Assembly: GCF_003573545.1 (NCBI RefSeq)
Contig: NZ_QWET01000022.1
Coordinates: forward strand, 1 to 64,000
Direction of reading: 5' to 3'
Source of the DNA: Mariniphaga sediminis
Lineage (GTDB): Bacteria > Bacteroidota > Bacteroidia > Bacteroidales > Prolixibacteraceae
Length of the DNA: 64,000 nucleotides
Part shown: in pieces, positions 18,393 through 27,370 of the stretch
Numbering within the stretch: position 1 is the first letter of the stretch
How the letters are laid out: each line of letters opens with the position of its first letter
The notes under the pieces: generated by a model
What the model was told of the DNA's origin: nothing
The model's input: the letters and a program-made list of their open reading frames with translations, nothing else
The model's database searches: none
Position numbers and translations under genes: made by a program

Positions 18393-21263
18393 TTAAATAT
18401 TCGAAAGGAAGGTGGAAAGATTTGCGCTTCTGTCGAGCTCCAGTTTTTTTCGTAAACGGTAACGACTGATTTCGGCTCCGCGATAGGATATGTTTAAAAT
18501 AGTGGCTATTTCCTTTGTCGTCAGATTCATGCGGATAAAGGCACAAATCCTCAAATCGTTTGGCGAAAGGTTAGGATATCTTTCTTTTAGCTTTTTAAAA
18601 AACTCCTCATGAACCTCATCGAAATAAGTTTCAAAAATTTGGCTTTGTTGTTTAATGTCAACTTCCTTTTTTATACGCTTTTTAAGGCTAAGGATCCGGT
18701 TTTTAGCCGTTTCGTTAATAACGAAGTCTTGTATGGCATTCAGGTCTTCGTTTACTTTAATCATAAATTTATTTTTTTGAACAATGCCCATGGTTTGGTT
18801 TGCCAATTCCTTGTCGCGATGAATCATTTCGGCACGCAACTTATCGTTTCTGAGCTTAATAATTTCCTTTTCAGCAACAAGGGCTTCGCGCTGGTGTTGT
18901 TCTTCCTGTTTGCGAATTTCCTGTTGATGCCTTATTTTTTCCTGCTCCTTGGCCCTCTCAAGCCTTTTCAAAATAAGCTTTGTTATCAGGAAAACAAGCA
19001 ATCCGAACATCAGTATATAAACGAGGTACGCAATCCCCGAACGATGCCATGGCGGCAAAATTTCGAAGGCGAAAGAAGAAATATCACTCTCAATCCCGTA
19101 GGAGTTTTTGGCTTTTAATTTAAACTGATAATTCCCCTCGTGCAGGGTCGTAAAATCTTTATAGGAATGTGTCGACCAGGGCGACCAATCTTCCGAAAAG
19201 CCCTCCAGAAAATAACTGAACTGCATTGGAATTTCATTTTCAAAAAAAGGTGCTGCAAAATGAAAACGTAATGAATTCTTTCGAAACGGGAATTTAAAAT
19301 GTTCCTCTGTTTCAGGTTCATAAAGATAAACCACAGAATCCATGTGCTGAATTTCTACTTTTGTAATTATTGAACTAAACGTTTCGTTATAAGGCTTATT
19401 TACCTTTGCAGAATAGTGGGCAAAACCGTCGTCGATACCTACAAAGGCATTATTGGTGTTATACGGATAGATAAACTCAAATTCATTTACATACCTGTTA
19501 TCAAGCTTTTTAAAGGGCGCTGTTATTTTGGTAAATGTCTGATCCTCGTTTTTTCTTATAATTCCAGATTCATTATCAGCAATATACCATATATCTCCTT
19601 CTTCATCTTCTGTCAATGTCTTGATTTTTGCACTTGTATTAAATATCCGGTTCATTTCTTCTGATAATACAAAACGGTTGGTCGTTTTATCAAATCTAAA
19701 GATTCCTGAATCGGTTGAAGCATACATGTTTTTTTTGTATCCCAGCAAGATGTTCCCTGTATTTGAAGGCAAGCCATATTCTTTTGTATAATGAATAAAC
19801 TGGAGGATACTATCATTTGTGTCGTTTAACTTCACGCGAAAAATACCTTTTCCTCCATGCCCTATCCAAATATCTCCTTCTTTATCTTGTTGAATGTAAC
19901 GGCTTGATTCCCGAAAACCTTCCAGTTTTTTATAAAAATTCCACCCATTGTCTCCTTCTTTGAAAAGGATCAGTCCATTATAACATCCTCCCAACAAAAA
20001 TTCCGGCTTGGTATTTAGCTGTATAAATCTCCATGTACCCTCTGTCTGACGGGTTTTAGTAGCTGTATTTCCCTTTACTTTAAAGACTCCCTGGTTATGC
20101 CCGCAAATTAATTCTCCGTCAAATACCTCAAGTGACCACACTTGCCCTGCTGTATTTTTTACCAGTTCAAATGGATGATCATTGTCGAACTCATCAAAAG
20201 GCCGAACATACAATCCCTGGTTTGTTCCAAGGTAAAGGTTTCCTTCAAAAATGGTACAGCAATATCCCGTTCCCAGGTTTTCAGAGTTAAAAAAACGGAG
20301 TGGTGAATTTATCTCAACATAATCAATTCCATTATCAAGGCCCAACCAAAGGTTTTGTGTTCTGTCTACAAATAAACTTAATATCGTATTGTTTTGTAAC
20401 CCGTTTCTGCTGTTTATACTTTGAATTATATTTCCATTGCCATCTGCAATAACAAGTCCGTTTAAAATAGTGCCAAATGCAAAATAGTTGCCCGGAAGAG
20501 AGGTCGCGCTATACAGGCGGTTTTTCTTTATAAAGTTGTTAACCGGAGTATCCCATGGTTCCATTTTTTCATCTTCCATTTTGTAAATTCCATTAGCCGA
20601 GGTACATATAAGAACCTGGCCATTCCCTGTTTCCAGAATTGCACTAATATCCTGTTCCAAATAATCGTCCCAAAATGGAAGCTTTACTATTTTACCGTCA
20701 ACCAGCTCAAAAATACCACTCTCTGGTTCATGTATAAAAAGCCTTTCTTTAATTTGAAATGAAAAATGAAAATCAACTTGCGGCTCCAAAACTTTAATGG
20801 TCCCTTCCTTATAAATGAAAAGATACTTAAAACATTGAAACACCATCCCATCATTTATTTCATGGATATTCCATATATCGTCAAAATTTTGGTATTCATC
20901 CGGAAGTAGATGTTTCAGACTTACAAAAACAGGAGGTTTCGAGTTTTCACGGATAATTATTCCGAAATCATTAATCAGGCCAACAAAAAGGTTATTATTT
21001 TTATCAATCAGTACCGATCTAAGGGGAGATGAAAAAGAAACTCTCGTTAAGTTCCATTGAGAACCATCGAATGATAAAAGCCCATCGTTATTGGCAAAAT
21101 ACATAATACCGTTTTGGTCTTGTGCAATATCCCAATTCTGCGTACTGCCATTATACTCTGATTTGGAATAATTACGAATATTTGGACTACCAATATTCTT
21201 TACCTGAGCCAAGCAGAAAGAAGATAAAAAAATCAAGATTATTAAAAATGCCTTTCTCATCAT
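18393..21263 (-). CDS. Membrane-spanning beta-propeller transcriptional regulator with LuxR-type HTH
   Basis: About 956 residues from the ATG at 21263 (another in-frame ATG at 21281). Order: signal peptide ending FCLAQ; periplasmic two-component-type beta-propeller repeats through about residue 670; a Y_Y_Y-type domain; one membrane segment (IAYLVYILMFGLLVFLI); a charged coiled coil; and a C-terminal LuxR-type helix-turn-helix (LTTKEIATILNISYRGAEISRYRLRKKL). There is no histidine kinase or receiver, so it is a one-component relative of hybrid two-component glycan sensors. It probably senses a periplasmic beta-glucan oligosaccharide and activates susC, whose gene is 274 bp away on the same strand. 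Confidence 0.88.
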   Translation of the reverse strand: MMRKAFLIILIFLSSFCLAQVKNIGSPNIRNYSKSEYNGSTQNWDIAQDQNGIMYFANNDGLLSFDGSQWNLTRVSFSSPLRSVLIDKNNNLFVGLINDFGIIIRENSKPPVFVSLKHLLPDEYQNFDDIWNIHEINDGMVFQCFKYLFIYKEGTIKVLEPQVDFHFSFQIKERLFIHEPESGIFELVDGKIVKLPFWDDYLEQDISAILETGNGQVLICTSANGIYKMEDEKMEPWDTPVNNFIKKNRLYSATSLPGNYFAFGTILNGLVIADGNGNIIQSINSRNGLQNNTILSLFVDRTQNLWLGLDNGIDYVEINSPLRFFNSENLGTGYCCTIFEGNLYLGTNQGLYVRPFDEFDNDHPFELVKNTAGQVWSLEVFDGELICGHNQGVFKVKGNTATKTRQTEGTWRFIQLNTKPEFLLGGCYNGLILFKEGDNGWNFYKKLEGFRESSRYIQQDKEGDIWIGHGGKGIFRVKLNDTNDSILQFIHYTKEYGLPSNTGNILLGYKKNMYASTDSGIFRFDKTTNRFVLSEEMNRIFNTSAKIKTLTEDEEGDIWYIADNESGIIRKNEDQTFTKITAPFKKLDNRYVNEFEFIYPYNTNNAFVGIDDGFAHYSAKVNKPYNETFSSIITKVEIQHMDSVVYLYEPETEEHFKFPFRKNSLRFHFAAPFFENEIPMQFSYFLEGFSEDWSPWSTHSYKDFTTLHEGNYQFKLKAKNSYGIESDISSFAFEILPPWHRSGIAYLVYILMFGLLVFLITKLILKRLERAKEQEKIRHQQEIRKQEEQHQREALVAEKEIIKLRNDKLRAEMIHRDKELANQTMGIVQKNKFMIKVNEDLNAIQDFVINETAKNRILSLKKRIKKEVDIKQQSQIFETYFDEVHEEFFKKLKERYPNLSPNDLRICAFIRMNLTTKEIATILNISYRGAEISRYRLRKKLELDRSANLSTFLSNI

Positions 21264-21590
21264 GATATAGTTATCAGGCATTAAATTAGAATATTTTGCC
21301 GGTTGAAAGAAAAAATAGTGGAGAAACTTGATTCGAGAAGAGTTTTCGATCTCATTTCCAGCGATTTAATTCATTGGTAGATTTTCAGATTAAAAAAGCT
21401 AACTTCAGCAAAAGAGAATTATCTATATCGAAAATAGATAAAAGGGTGCATTAGAGCAATAGGCTTAACAGATAGTTAGCCTGCCGATTTTTACAGATAA
21501 AGGGGGTTTGTGTTTGAAGGATTTTCAAAAAAAAGAGAGCAACGTGAATTGCCCCCTTCTCATTAAACAATTAATAATCACCCAAAAAAA
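21264..21590. other. Gene-free intergenic region
   Basis: No convincing gene is seen between the acyl carrier protein stop and the regulator start. An inverted repeat TTATCTAT / ATAGATAA lies at about 21419-21441, a possible regulatory hairpin or operator. No consensus Bacteroidota promoter was found on the minus strand for the regulator. Confidence 0.5.
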
Positions 21591-21839
21591 CTAAGCTGTA
21601 TGTTTTAAAAATTTTACAGTGTCGTTTACACTTGCTAAATTCAGTAACTCTTCGTCACGTATAGAAATATTGAAAATTCCTTCCAGGTAAAAAGTAAATA
21701 TTTTCCAATCGACCGAGTCAAAATTCAAATCTTTTCTGAATGATGCTTCCGGCTGAATGTCATTCTTTTGTACCCCCGTTTTTCTTAATACACGGTAAAG
21801 GTTTCTTCTTATTTTCTTTTCTTCCATAATTTTTTTCAT
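21591..21839 (-). CDS. Orphan acyl carrier protein-like
   Basis: A protein of 82 residues from the ATG at 21839 (the frame extends to a TTG at 21863). The pattern is that of an acyl carrier protein: a first helix, FRKDLNFDSVDWKIF with the DSx motif whose Ser would carry phosphopantetheine, then a partly acidic helix 2 and NDTVKFL at the end. No ketosynthase, acyltransferase or other fatty-acid or polyketide gene is nearby. It may serve a specialised acylation reaction. Divergence from housekeeping ACP is clear (basic N-terminus, lacks DSLD). Confidence 0.7.
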   Translation of the reverse strand: MKKIMEEKKIRRNLYRVLRKTGVQKNDIQPEASFRKDLNFDSVDWKIFTFYLEGIFNISIRDEELLNLASVNDTVKFLKHTA

Positions 21840-22118
21840 GTGTTTATAGTTGTCTGTTTTCAATGGTAAAACATGCCTGCCTGGCTTGCTCAGTCAAACA
21901 AAGAACTCCCATGAAATTTGTAGTTATAATCCTATATGAATGGTTTTTATTCATGGTTATTTTGTCAAAAATTATTTTTACTGCAGTATCCATTAAAAAA
22001 ACCGAACAAATGAATTCAAAGGTCAAATATATGAATTTTATTTTATAAAAAAATTTCATTAGAGCATATTAACACAATGTTTACACATAATTAATTCTAT
22101 GTCAGTGGTGTAAAGCAT

Positions 22119-22667
22119 TTACATGAGAGTGCTTGTGTCTGACTTTAGGAAGCTAAAAACCTCAAGATCAAAATACCGGTTTTGATAAAATTCTCCTTCC
22201 CGCTCAGTTCCTTCATGCTGAAACCCAAGACGGGATGGGATGGCTGCGCTTTTTGTATTTCCTTTTGCCACCTTTATTTGTATCCGGTTCATTTTCATGT
22301 TTTTGAAAGCAAGTTTTATGAGTTGTTTTGTGCACAATGTGATAATTCCTTTTCCCTGCATGTTTTGAATCAACCAGTAGCCAATTTCGGTTTTGCGGTT
22401 TATCCAGTCTGTGTCTTTAAAACCTATCAGGCCTGCAAATTTTTCGTTGTACCAAATCGTGTATATTTCGTCGCTCTTTTTTTCTGTTTGGGAGATAACA
22501 CTTTTTATAAACGCTTCGGTGTCTGAAATTTGTTGCGTGGTACTTACAAAGGGGAGCCATTCTCCCAGATACTCTCTGTCGCCATCAATGGCTTCAAAAA
22601 TAATTTTTGCCATCGAAAGTTTAATTGCTTCCAGACGTATTTTTGTGTTTACCTGAATGTGTTCCAT
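22119..22667 (-). CDS. GNAT-family N-acetyltransferase (RimJ/RimL-like)
   Basis: About 182 residues from the ATG at 22667 (MEHIQVNTKIRLE...), chosen because the family starts there; the frame runs open 23 codons further upstream without family likeness. It contains the GNAT beta-4/beta-5 region: EIGYWLIQNMQGKGIITLC, with QGKG contacting the acetyl-CoA pyrophosphate, and NRIQIKVAKGNTKSAAIPSRLGF near the end. RimL-like members acetylate ribosomal protein N-termini or small amines. It is monocistronic, with free sequence on both sides. Substrate unknown. Confidence 0.85.
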   Translation of the reverse strand: MEHIQVNTKIRLEAIKLSMAKIIFEAIDGDREYLGEWLPFVSTTQQISDTEAFIKSVISQTEKKSDEIYTIWYNEKFAGLIGFKDTDWINRKTEIGYWLIQNMQGKGIITLCTKQLIKLAFKNMKMNRIQIKVAKGNTKSAAIPSRLGFQHEGTEREGEFYQNRYFDLEVFSFLKSDTSTLM

Positions 22668-22910
22668 TTTTTGCGGTTTTTTTATCAGACAAAAATAATT
22701 CCGAAATGTTACAATGCCACTACAGCTTTTTGCCAACTTGTTATCTTTGACAAAAAAATGAAAAACATGAAATGAGCATAACGAAATTTTTCCATACAGA
22801 CGGTTCGTTATAAAGGCGGGTTACGTCGGAATAAATTCGCGAGTTTTACATGCATTAAAGTAATTGATGCGAGAAAATGAGAGCCTTTTGTAACTTTAAA
22901 ATATAGTGTG

Positions 22911-23744
22911 ATGAAAAAACAGGGAATATTTGTGTTTATTTTCATATTGGCTGTAAGTATTTCATGCAGGAATTCCGGTCAAAATCAAAAAGGAGAAGAA
23001 GTAGAAGGTCTGGTGTTGATTAAAACGTCTTATGGGAATATAAAAGTGAAGCTTTATGAAAAGACGGCAGAACACAGGAAGAATTTTGAGAAGTTGGTGA
23101 ATGAAGGGTTTTACAATGGTTTGCTTTTTCACCGCGTGATTGAAAACTTTATGATCCAGGGCGGCGACCCTGATTCCAAAGAGGCGCAACCGGGTCAAAG
23201 GCTTGGAGGTGGATCGCTCGATTACACATTACCGGCGGAATTTGTCCCGGAGTATTTTCATAAAAAGGGAGCGCTTGCTGCTGCTCGTCTTGGCGGAGCA
23301 GCGAATCCGGAGAAACGGTCGAGTGCCTCACAGTTTTATATTGTCCATGGTGAAATTTTTTCAGAAGAAACTCTTGATGCCCTGGAGGTGTCAAAAAATC
23401 AACGGATTAAAAATGACATGTTAAAGGAACATTTGAAAGGCCTGGAAGACGAACTTCAGCAATTCAGGGCGAATAACGATCATACTGGTTTTAACCTGAA
23501 AGTGGCAGAAGTAAGGGAGCAGGTAGACAGCCTTTTTTCGGCCCAAAATCTGGGCTTCAAATTTACGGATGAGCAAAGGGAAATTTATACCACCATCGGA
23601 GGGTATCCTTCGCTGGATGGAGATTATACTGTTTTTGGTGAGATAGTGGAAGGAATGGAGGTAGTGGAGAAAATTGCTGCTGTTGGAACGGATGCGAACG
23701 ATCGTCCCCTCAAGGATGTGAAGATGGAAATGGAATGGAAGTAG
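22911..23744 (+). CDS. Cyclophilin-type peptidyl-prolyl isomerase, lipoprotein
   Basis: About 277 residues from the ATG at 22911 (a GTG at 22908 is in frame). The signal ends AVSISC, so it is a lipoprotein facing the periplasm. The cyclophilin fold shows in [15 protein letters not shown] and the closing [17 protein letters not shown] charged insertion of about 60 residues ([14 protein letters not shown]... to ...FSAQNLGF) interrupts the usual fold, as in several Bacteroidota homologues. It would assist folding of exported proteins. Confidence 0.9.
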   Translation: MKKQGIFVFIFILAVSISCRNSGQNQKGEEVEGLVLIKTSYGNIKVKLYEKTAEHRKNFEKLVNEGFYNGLLFHRVIENFMIQGGDPDSKEAQPGQRLGGGSLDYTLPAEFVPEYFHKKGALAAARLGGAANPEKRSSASQFYIVHGEIFSEETLDALEVSKNQRIKNDMLKEHLKGLEDELQQFRANNDHTGFNLKVAEVREQVDSLFSAQNLGFKFTDEQREIYTTIGGYPSLDGDYTVFGEIVEGMEVVEKIAAVGTDANDRPLKDVKMEMEWK

Positions 23745-23761
23745 GGGAACAGATTTCAGTT

Positions 23762-24385
23762 TTAAAATAACGATGAAATTTCTGTTCCGTTTTTCAGCCA
23801 GTACGTTTTCATTCCTGTTTTTTGTGCACCGGCAATATTATCCTCCAAATCATCCACGAAAAGTGTTTCTTCGGGTCTGACTCCGGATAGTTGAATCACT
23901 TTTTGGAACGAACTTAAATCGGGTTTACGTTCGTGTATTTCATGAGAATAAAAATCTTTTTCAAAGATCGAGGGAAAATCAATCCCGTGCGTTTCCCTGA
24001 ATTCCTTGTGTAACCGGCTGATATGAATTTGATTGGTGTTGCTGAAAAGAAAAACGTTGAACTTCTTTCTCAGATCTTTTACCATTTCTACTCTTTTAGC
24101 CGGAATGTCCAGTACCATGGCATACCAGGCATCGTCAATCTGCTGGTCGGTAGCCCCGGGATTTTTCAGAATTTGTCGTACCCGCGTTCTAAACTGTGCC
24201 GGCGACGCCCGTCCCACTTCCAGATCGTAAAAAATTGGGTCGGCATAAGCCTGTTGCCGATTTATTACTTCAGAACTTAGTCCCAGTTGCCTGAAAGCAT
24301 GGATGGATGCATTGAAGTCAAGGTTCAGTAATACATTGCCCAGGTCGAAAACGATGTTTTTTATATTTGTAAGATCGGGTTTCAT
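23762..24385 (-). CDS. HAD-superfamily phosphatase (YihX-like, subfamily IA)
   Basis: A 207-residue HAD hydrolase. Motif I is VFDLGNVLLNLDF, as in YihX-type glucose-1-phosphate phosphatases, with motif II in LFSNTNQIH, the conserved Lys in HERKPD and motif IV in LFVDDLEDNIAGA. The helical cap is inserted after motif I. It diverges from mtnA across about 50 bp, so they may share a control region. A sugar-phosphate substrate is likely by family but not proved here. Confidence 0.87.
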   Translation of the reverse strand: MKPDLTNIKNIVFDLGNVLLNLDFNASIHAFRQLGLSSEVINRQQAYADPIFYDLEVGRASPAQFRTRVRQILKNPGATDQQIDDAWYAMVLDIPAKRVEMVKDLRKKFNVFLFSNTNQIHISRLHKEFRETHGIDFPSIFEKDFYSHEIHERKPDLSSFQKVIQLSGVRPEETLFVDDLEDNIAGAQKTGMKTYWLKNGTEISSLF

Positions 24386-24436
24386 TTTGTTATTTTAAGC
24401 CACGAATATAAGATTAAAATTTCTGTTAACGGGTAG

Positions 24437-25540
24437 ATGCAAATTCAAAGCAAACATTATCATACTATTTGGGTAAAGGGTGACAGGTCTTCGATTGTTC
24501 AGATAATTGATCAGCGAAAACTGCCTTTTGAGTTTATCATTCGGGATTTGGAAAGCCCGGCAGATTGTTTTGGTGCTATCCGTGATATGGCGGTTCGCGG
24601 AGCACCACTTATTGGTGTAACGGCGGCCTTTGGAATGTACCTCGCTTTATTTCATCTGGAAGGGAAAAATCCGGAAGTTTTTCTTGCCGAAACAGCAGAC
24701 TACCTGAAGTCTGCCCGGCCCACTGCAGTAAATCTGGCATTTGCCATCGATGAAATGTTGGAGTTTATGCTTCAAAATTTGAACGATGAAGCCATAATGC
24801 TAAAAACACTGGATAGGGCAAATGCATTGAAAGAACTTGAAATCGGTTTTAGTGAAAAAATTGGAGAATTCGGGCTGGAAATCATAGAGAAAATTTACCA
24901 GGAAAAGAGAGAGCCGGTAAATATTTTAACTCACTGTAACGCCGGCTGGCTGGCCTGTATCGATTGGGGAACAGCAACGGCTCCCATTTACAAAGCGCAT
25001 CAGAAAGGTATTCCGCTACACGTGTGGGTGGATGAAACCCGGCCTCGCAACCAGGGAGCCAGGCTGACGGCTTTTGAGCTGGGAGAGGAGGGCGTTCCGC
25101 ATACTGTGATTGCTGACAATACGGGCGGGCACCTGATGCAGCATGGAATGGTCGATGTGGTTATTGTTGGTAGCGACCGAACCACGGTTACGGGCGATGT
25201 AGCCAATAAAATAGGAACCTACCTCAAGGCACTTGCTGCAAAGGATAATGGTGTGCCTTTTTACGTAGCGCTTCCTTCTACTTCGTTTGATTGGAATATG
25301 GAAGATGGCGTGGCCGAAATTCCCATTGAGGAACGGGAGGCGGCTGAAGTAACTGATATTGAAGGCTGGAGCGGAGCAACCCATCAATCAGTCAGGTTGA
25401 TTCCGGAGAACAGCCGGGCTGCCAATTACGGGTTCGATGTGACCCCTGCGCGACTGGTAACCGGTTTGATTACCGAACGTGGGATCTGCAAAGCGAATAA
25501 ACAAGATATTTTGAACCTTTTTCCTGAAAAAAAGAAATGA
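24437..25540 (+). CDS. mtnA: S-methyl-5-thioribose-1-phosphate isomerase
   Basis: A 367-residue protein of the eIF-2B/MtnA family, close to the usual length. Signature blocks are MAVRGAPLIGV, THCNAGWLA with the catalytic Cys (about C167), and VIVGSDRTTVTGDVANKIGTY with the catalytic Asp. It converts 5-methylthioribose 1-phosphate to the ribulose form in methionine salvage. Its stop codon overlaps the start of mtnP (ATGA), so the two are translated from one transcript. Later salvage genes (mtnB, C, D) are not in the window. Confidence 0.95.
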   Translation: MQIQSKHYHTIWVKGDRSSIVQIIDQRKLPFEFIIRDLESPADCFGAIRDMAVRGAPLIGVTAAFGMYLALFHLEGKNPEVFLAETADYLKSARPTAVNLAFAIDEMLEFMLQNLNDEAIMLKTLDRANALKELEIGFSEKIGEFGLEIIEKIYQEKREPVNILTHCNAGWLACIDWGTATAPIYKAHQKGIPLHVWVDETRPRNQGARLTAFELGEEGVPHTVIADNTGGHLMQHGMVDVVIVGSDRTTVTGDVANKIGTYLKALAAKDNGVPFYVALPSTSFDWNMEDGVAEIPIEEREAAEVTDIEGWSGATHQSVRLIPENSRAANYGFDVTPARLVTGLITERGICKANKQDILNLFPEKKK

Positions 25541-26286
25541 TAAAAATTGCAATTATAGGTGGAACGGGACTGGAAGATCCCGAGATCCTGAAAAATCCCC
25601 GGGAAACAGAAGTGGATACACCTTACGGAAAAACTTCCTCAGTGTTTAAAACCGGGCAAATTGAAAGTGTGGAAGTAGTTATTCTTTCGCGTCACGGAAG
25701 GGATCACGGTATTCCGCCTTCACAGGTAAACAACCGCGCCAACATTTGGGCTATCCGGGAGTTGGGGTGTACTCATATTTTGGCAACTACAGCCTGTGGC
25801 AGTCTGCGTGAAGAGATCAAAAGGGGAGATATGGTCATCCTCGATCAGTTTATTGATTTTACACGCCATCGTGAGGTCACTTTTTATGAAAAGTTCGAGA
25901 ATAATGACCTTCAGCACACCCCTATGGCCGATCCGTTTGATAAAGAATTGCGGCAGAATCTTATTGAAGCTGCCGGTAGCCTTAATCTTTCTTTTCACCC
26001 CAGAGGCACCGTAATCTCTATCGAAGGACCACGTTTTTCCACACGTGCTGAGTCGAATATGTTCCGGTTGTGGGGCGCCGATGTGGTCAATATGTCGGTA
26101 GCACCCGAATGTATTCTGGCGAATGAACTCCGGATTCCGTATGCAGCAGTAGCGCTCAGCACGGACTACGACTGCTGGAAAACCGACGAGGAGCCGGTTA
26201 CATGGGAAGAGGTTCTGCGGGTTTTTAACGGAAATGTGGAAAGTGTGATTAAACTGCTGAGAAAGACGATTTCCTCTTTTAAATAG
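25537..26286 (+). CDS. mtnP: S-methyl-5'-thioadenosine phosphorylase
   Basis: A 249-residue nucleoside phosphorylase (MTAP/PNP family 2). The phosphate-binding start GGTGLEDP, LSRHGRDHGIPPSQVNNRAN, the substrate block EGPRFSTRAESNMFR, VNMSVAPEC and STDYDCW are all present. It cleaves methylthioadenosine to adenine and methylthioribose 1-phosphate, the substrate of the preceding mtnA. The start overlaps the mtnA stop by four bases. A good terminator follows at 26454. Inosine or guanosine as substrate is an alternative in this family. Confidence 0.92.
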   Translation: MIKIAIIGGTGLEDPEILKNPRETEVDTPYGKTSSVFKTGQIESVEVVILSRHGRDHGIPPSQVNNRANIWAIRELGCTHILATTACGSLREEIKRGDMVILDQFIDFTRHREVTFYEKFENNDLQHTPMADPFDKELRQNLIEAAGSLNLSFHPRGTVISIEGPRFSTRAESNMFRLWGADVVNMSVAPECILANELRIPYAAVALSTDYDCWKTDEEPVTWEEVLRVFNGNVESVIKLLRKTISSFK

Positions 26287-26453
26287 TTTTTATTTCAATA
26301 AATGCTGTAAGACATTTTTGCTGAAGAGTGTTTGGCATATCATTTGCTACATAAATCCTGTTGTCTCAAGGTTATAGAGAAGTTAAAGTTGGAACCGTTC
26401 AGTTAGTACTATATAAATTCAGCCATCAAGCTTCGTTGGCTTTTTAATTCCCG

Positions 26454-26482
26454 GCGGCATCTTTTTTAAAGATGCCGCTTTT
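26454..26482 (+). terminator. Rho-independent terminator after mtnA-mtnP
   Basis: An 11-bp perfect stem, GCGGCATCTTT with AAAGATGCCGC, loop of three bases and a T run (TTTTG). It lies about 170 bp downstream of mtnP on the same strand. Confidence 0.8.
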
Positions 26483-26506
26483 GTTTGTTCTTTTTGCAGG
26501 CCCTGT

Positions 26507-26520
26507 TATATCATGATATA
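26507..26520. promoter_or_regulatory. 14-bp perfect palindrome upstream of a small gene
   Basis: TATATCATGATATA is a perfect palindrome about 80 bp before the ATG at 26599. It could be an operator. No binding protein is suggested by the sequence, so this is weak. Apart from the terminator and this site the 312-bp gap after mtnP holds nothing that I recognise. Confidence 0.3.
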
Positions 26521-26598
26521 TGATTTCATCCGGCTTTTCTGTGGGGAAAATTTGCTACATTGCGTGGTGAAAATAAAAAAACCTAATTCGGGAAAATT

Positions 26599-26892
26599 AT
26601 GGCAAGTGTTAGAAGTTTGAAAAAGGAAATTGACCTGTTGATGTCGCTGGTACTGAACGATTGTTTTTACATCGTGGAATACAATACGAAAGTAGATGCC
26701 GTAGCTGTTATGAAGATTGCTGAAGGAGTGATTGAAAAACACCGGGAGTTTCGTATCAGGGTTAACCATCCCGATGGAAAGGATGATCCCAAATTGGTAA
26801 AAAGGTACTTTAATGATTTGATCTCCGATGTGCTTTCTGCAGCTGATGAGGCATTCGAAAAACTTTCTGCAGAAGTAAAAAAGGTAGCCTGA
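26599..26892 (+). CDS. Conserved hypothetical helical protein
   Basis: A 97-residue, soluble, charged, mostly helical protein (MASVRSLKKEIDLLMSLVLNDC... KKVA) with no signal peptide. The composition and its own spacing (own upstream region, stop 1 bp before the convergent gene) support a real gene. I do not recognise a domain; it looks like a small Bacteroidota-specific family. No function is proposed. Confidence 0.75.
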   Translation: MASVRSLKKEIDLLMSLVLNDCFYIVEYNTKVDAVAVMKIAEGVIEKHREFRIRVNHPDGKDDPKLVKRYFNDLISDVLSAADEAFEKLSAEVKKVA

Positions 26893-26893
26893 T

Positions 26894-27289
26894 TTATTTT
26901 TTTACCAGCTCAAATATTTTACTGGCTACTACTTTCCCTTTGTGGTAAGTAGTTAGTTCCCATTTACCCAGTTTGTCTTCAAGGGGGCCCCATACGCAAT
27001 CGCCCAGATAAAAGCGGTAATCGTTGGTGCTTATAAATTGCTCGCCTTCAAACGGAGGCGCAACCTCTCCTTTTTCATTTTTAAATGGCGGATGTTCAAT
27101 TTTAAAAGTGATGGTTTCTGCTTTCGCCTTTTTAATATGTAAAACGTATCCAAATTCAGTTCCGATTTCTGCTTCAATTTTGGTTGTAAAATCCTGTATT
27201 CGGGGAATATCCTTGCTTTCGCGGTCCCATTTTGAGTATTCCCCGTAGCTTATCATTTTAAATTCATATTTACGTTTGCGCTTTACCAT
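26894..27289 (-). CDS. DUF3859-like protein
   Basis: About 131 residues from the ATG at 27289 (a TTG at 27307 extends it). It has no signal peptide. Conserved-looking blocks are EFGYVLHIKKAKAE, FKIEHPPF, and YLGDCVWGPLEDKLGKWELTTY, which I associate with the beta-sandwich family DUF3859. Function is unknown. Convergent with the gene before it and divergent from the His-rich gene. Confidence 0.65.
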   Translation of the reverse strand: MVKRKRKYEFKMISYGEYSKWDRESKDIPRIQDFTTKIEAEIGTEFGYVLHIKKAKAETITFKIEHPPFKNEKGEVAPPFEGEQFISTNDYRFYLGDCVWGPLEDKLGKWELTTYHKGKVVASKIFELVKK

Positions 27290-27345
27290 CAGTATAAATA
27301 TTTTCAAAGTATGTTTAAAAATATTTTTTTTGAGTGAGAATGTAG

Positions 27346-27353
27346 TAATTTTG
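27346..27353 (+). promoter_or_regulatory. Candidate -7 promoter element (TAATTTTG)
   Basis: Matches the Bacteroidota -7 consensus TAnnTTTG just before the His-rich gene and its TonB receptor. The expected -33 TTTG 19 bp upstream is only a run of T, so support is partial. Confidence 0.4.
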
Positions 27354-27370
27354 CGACGAAATTTTTACAG

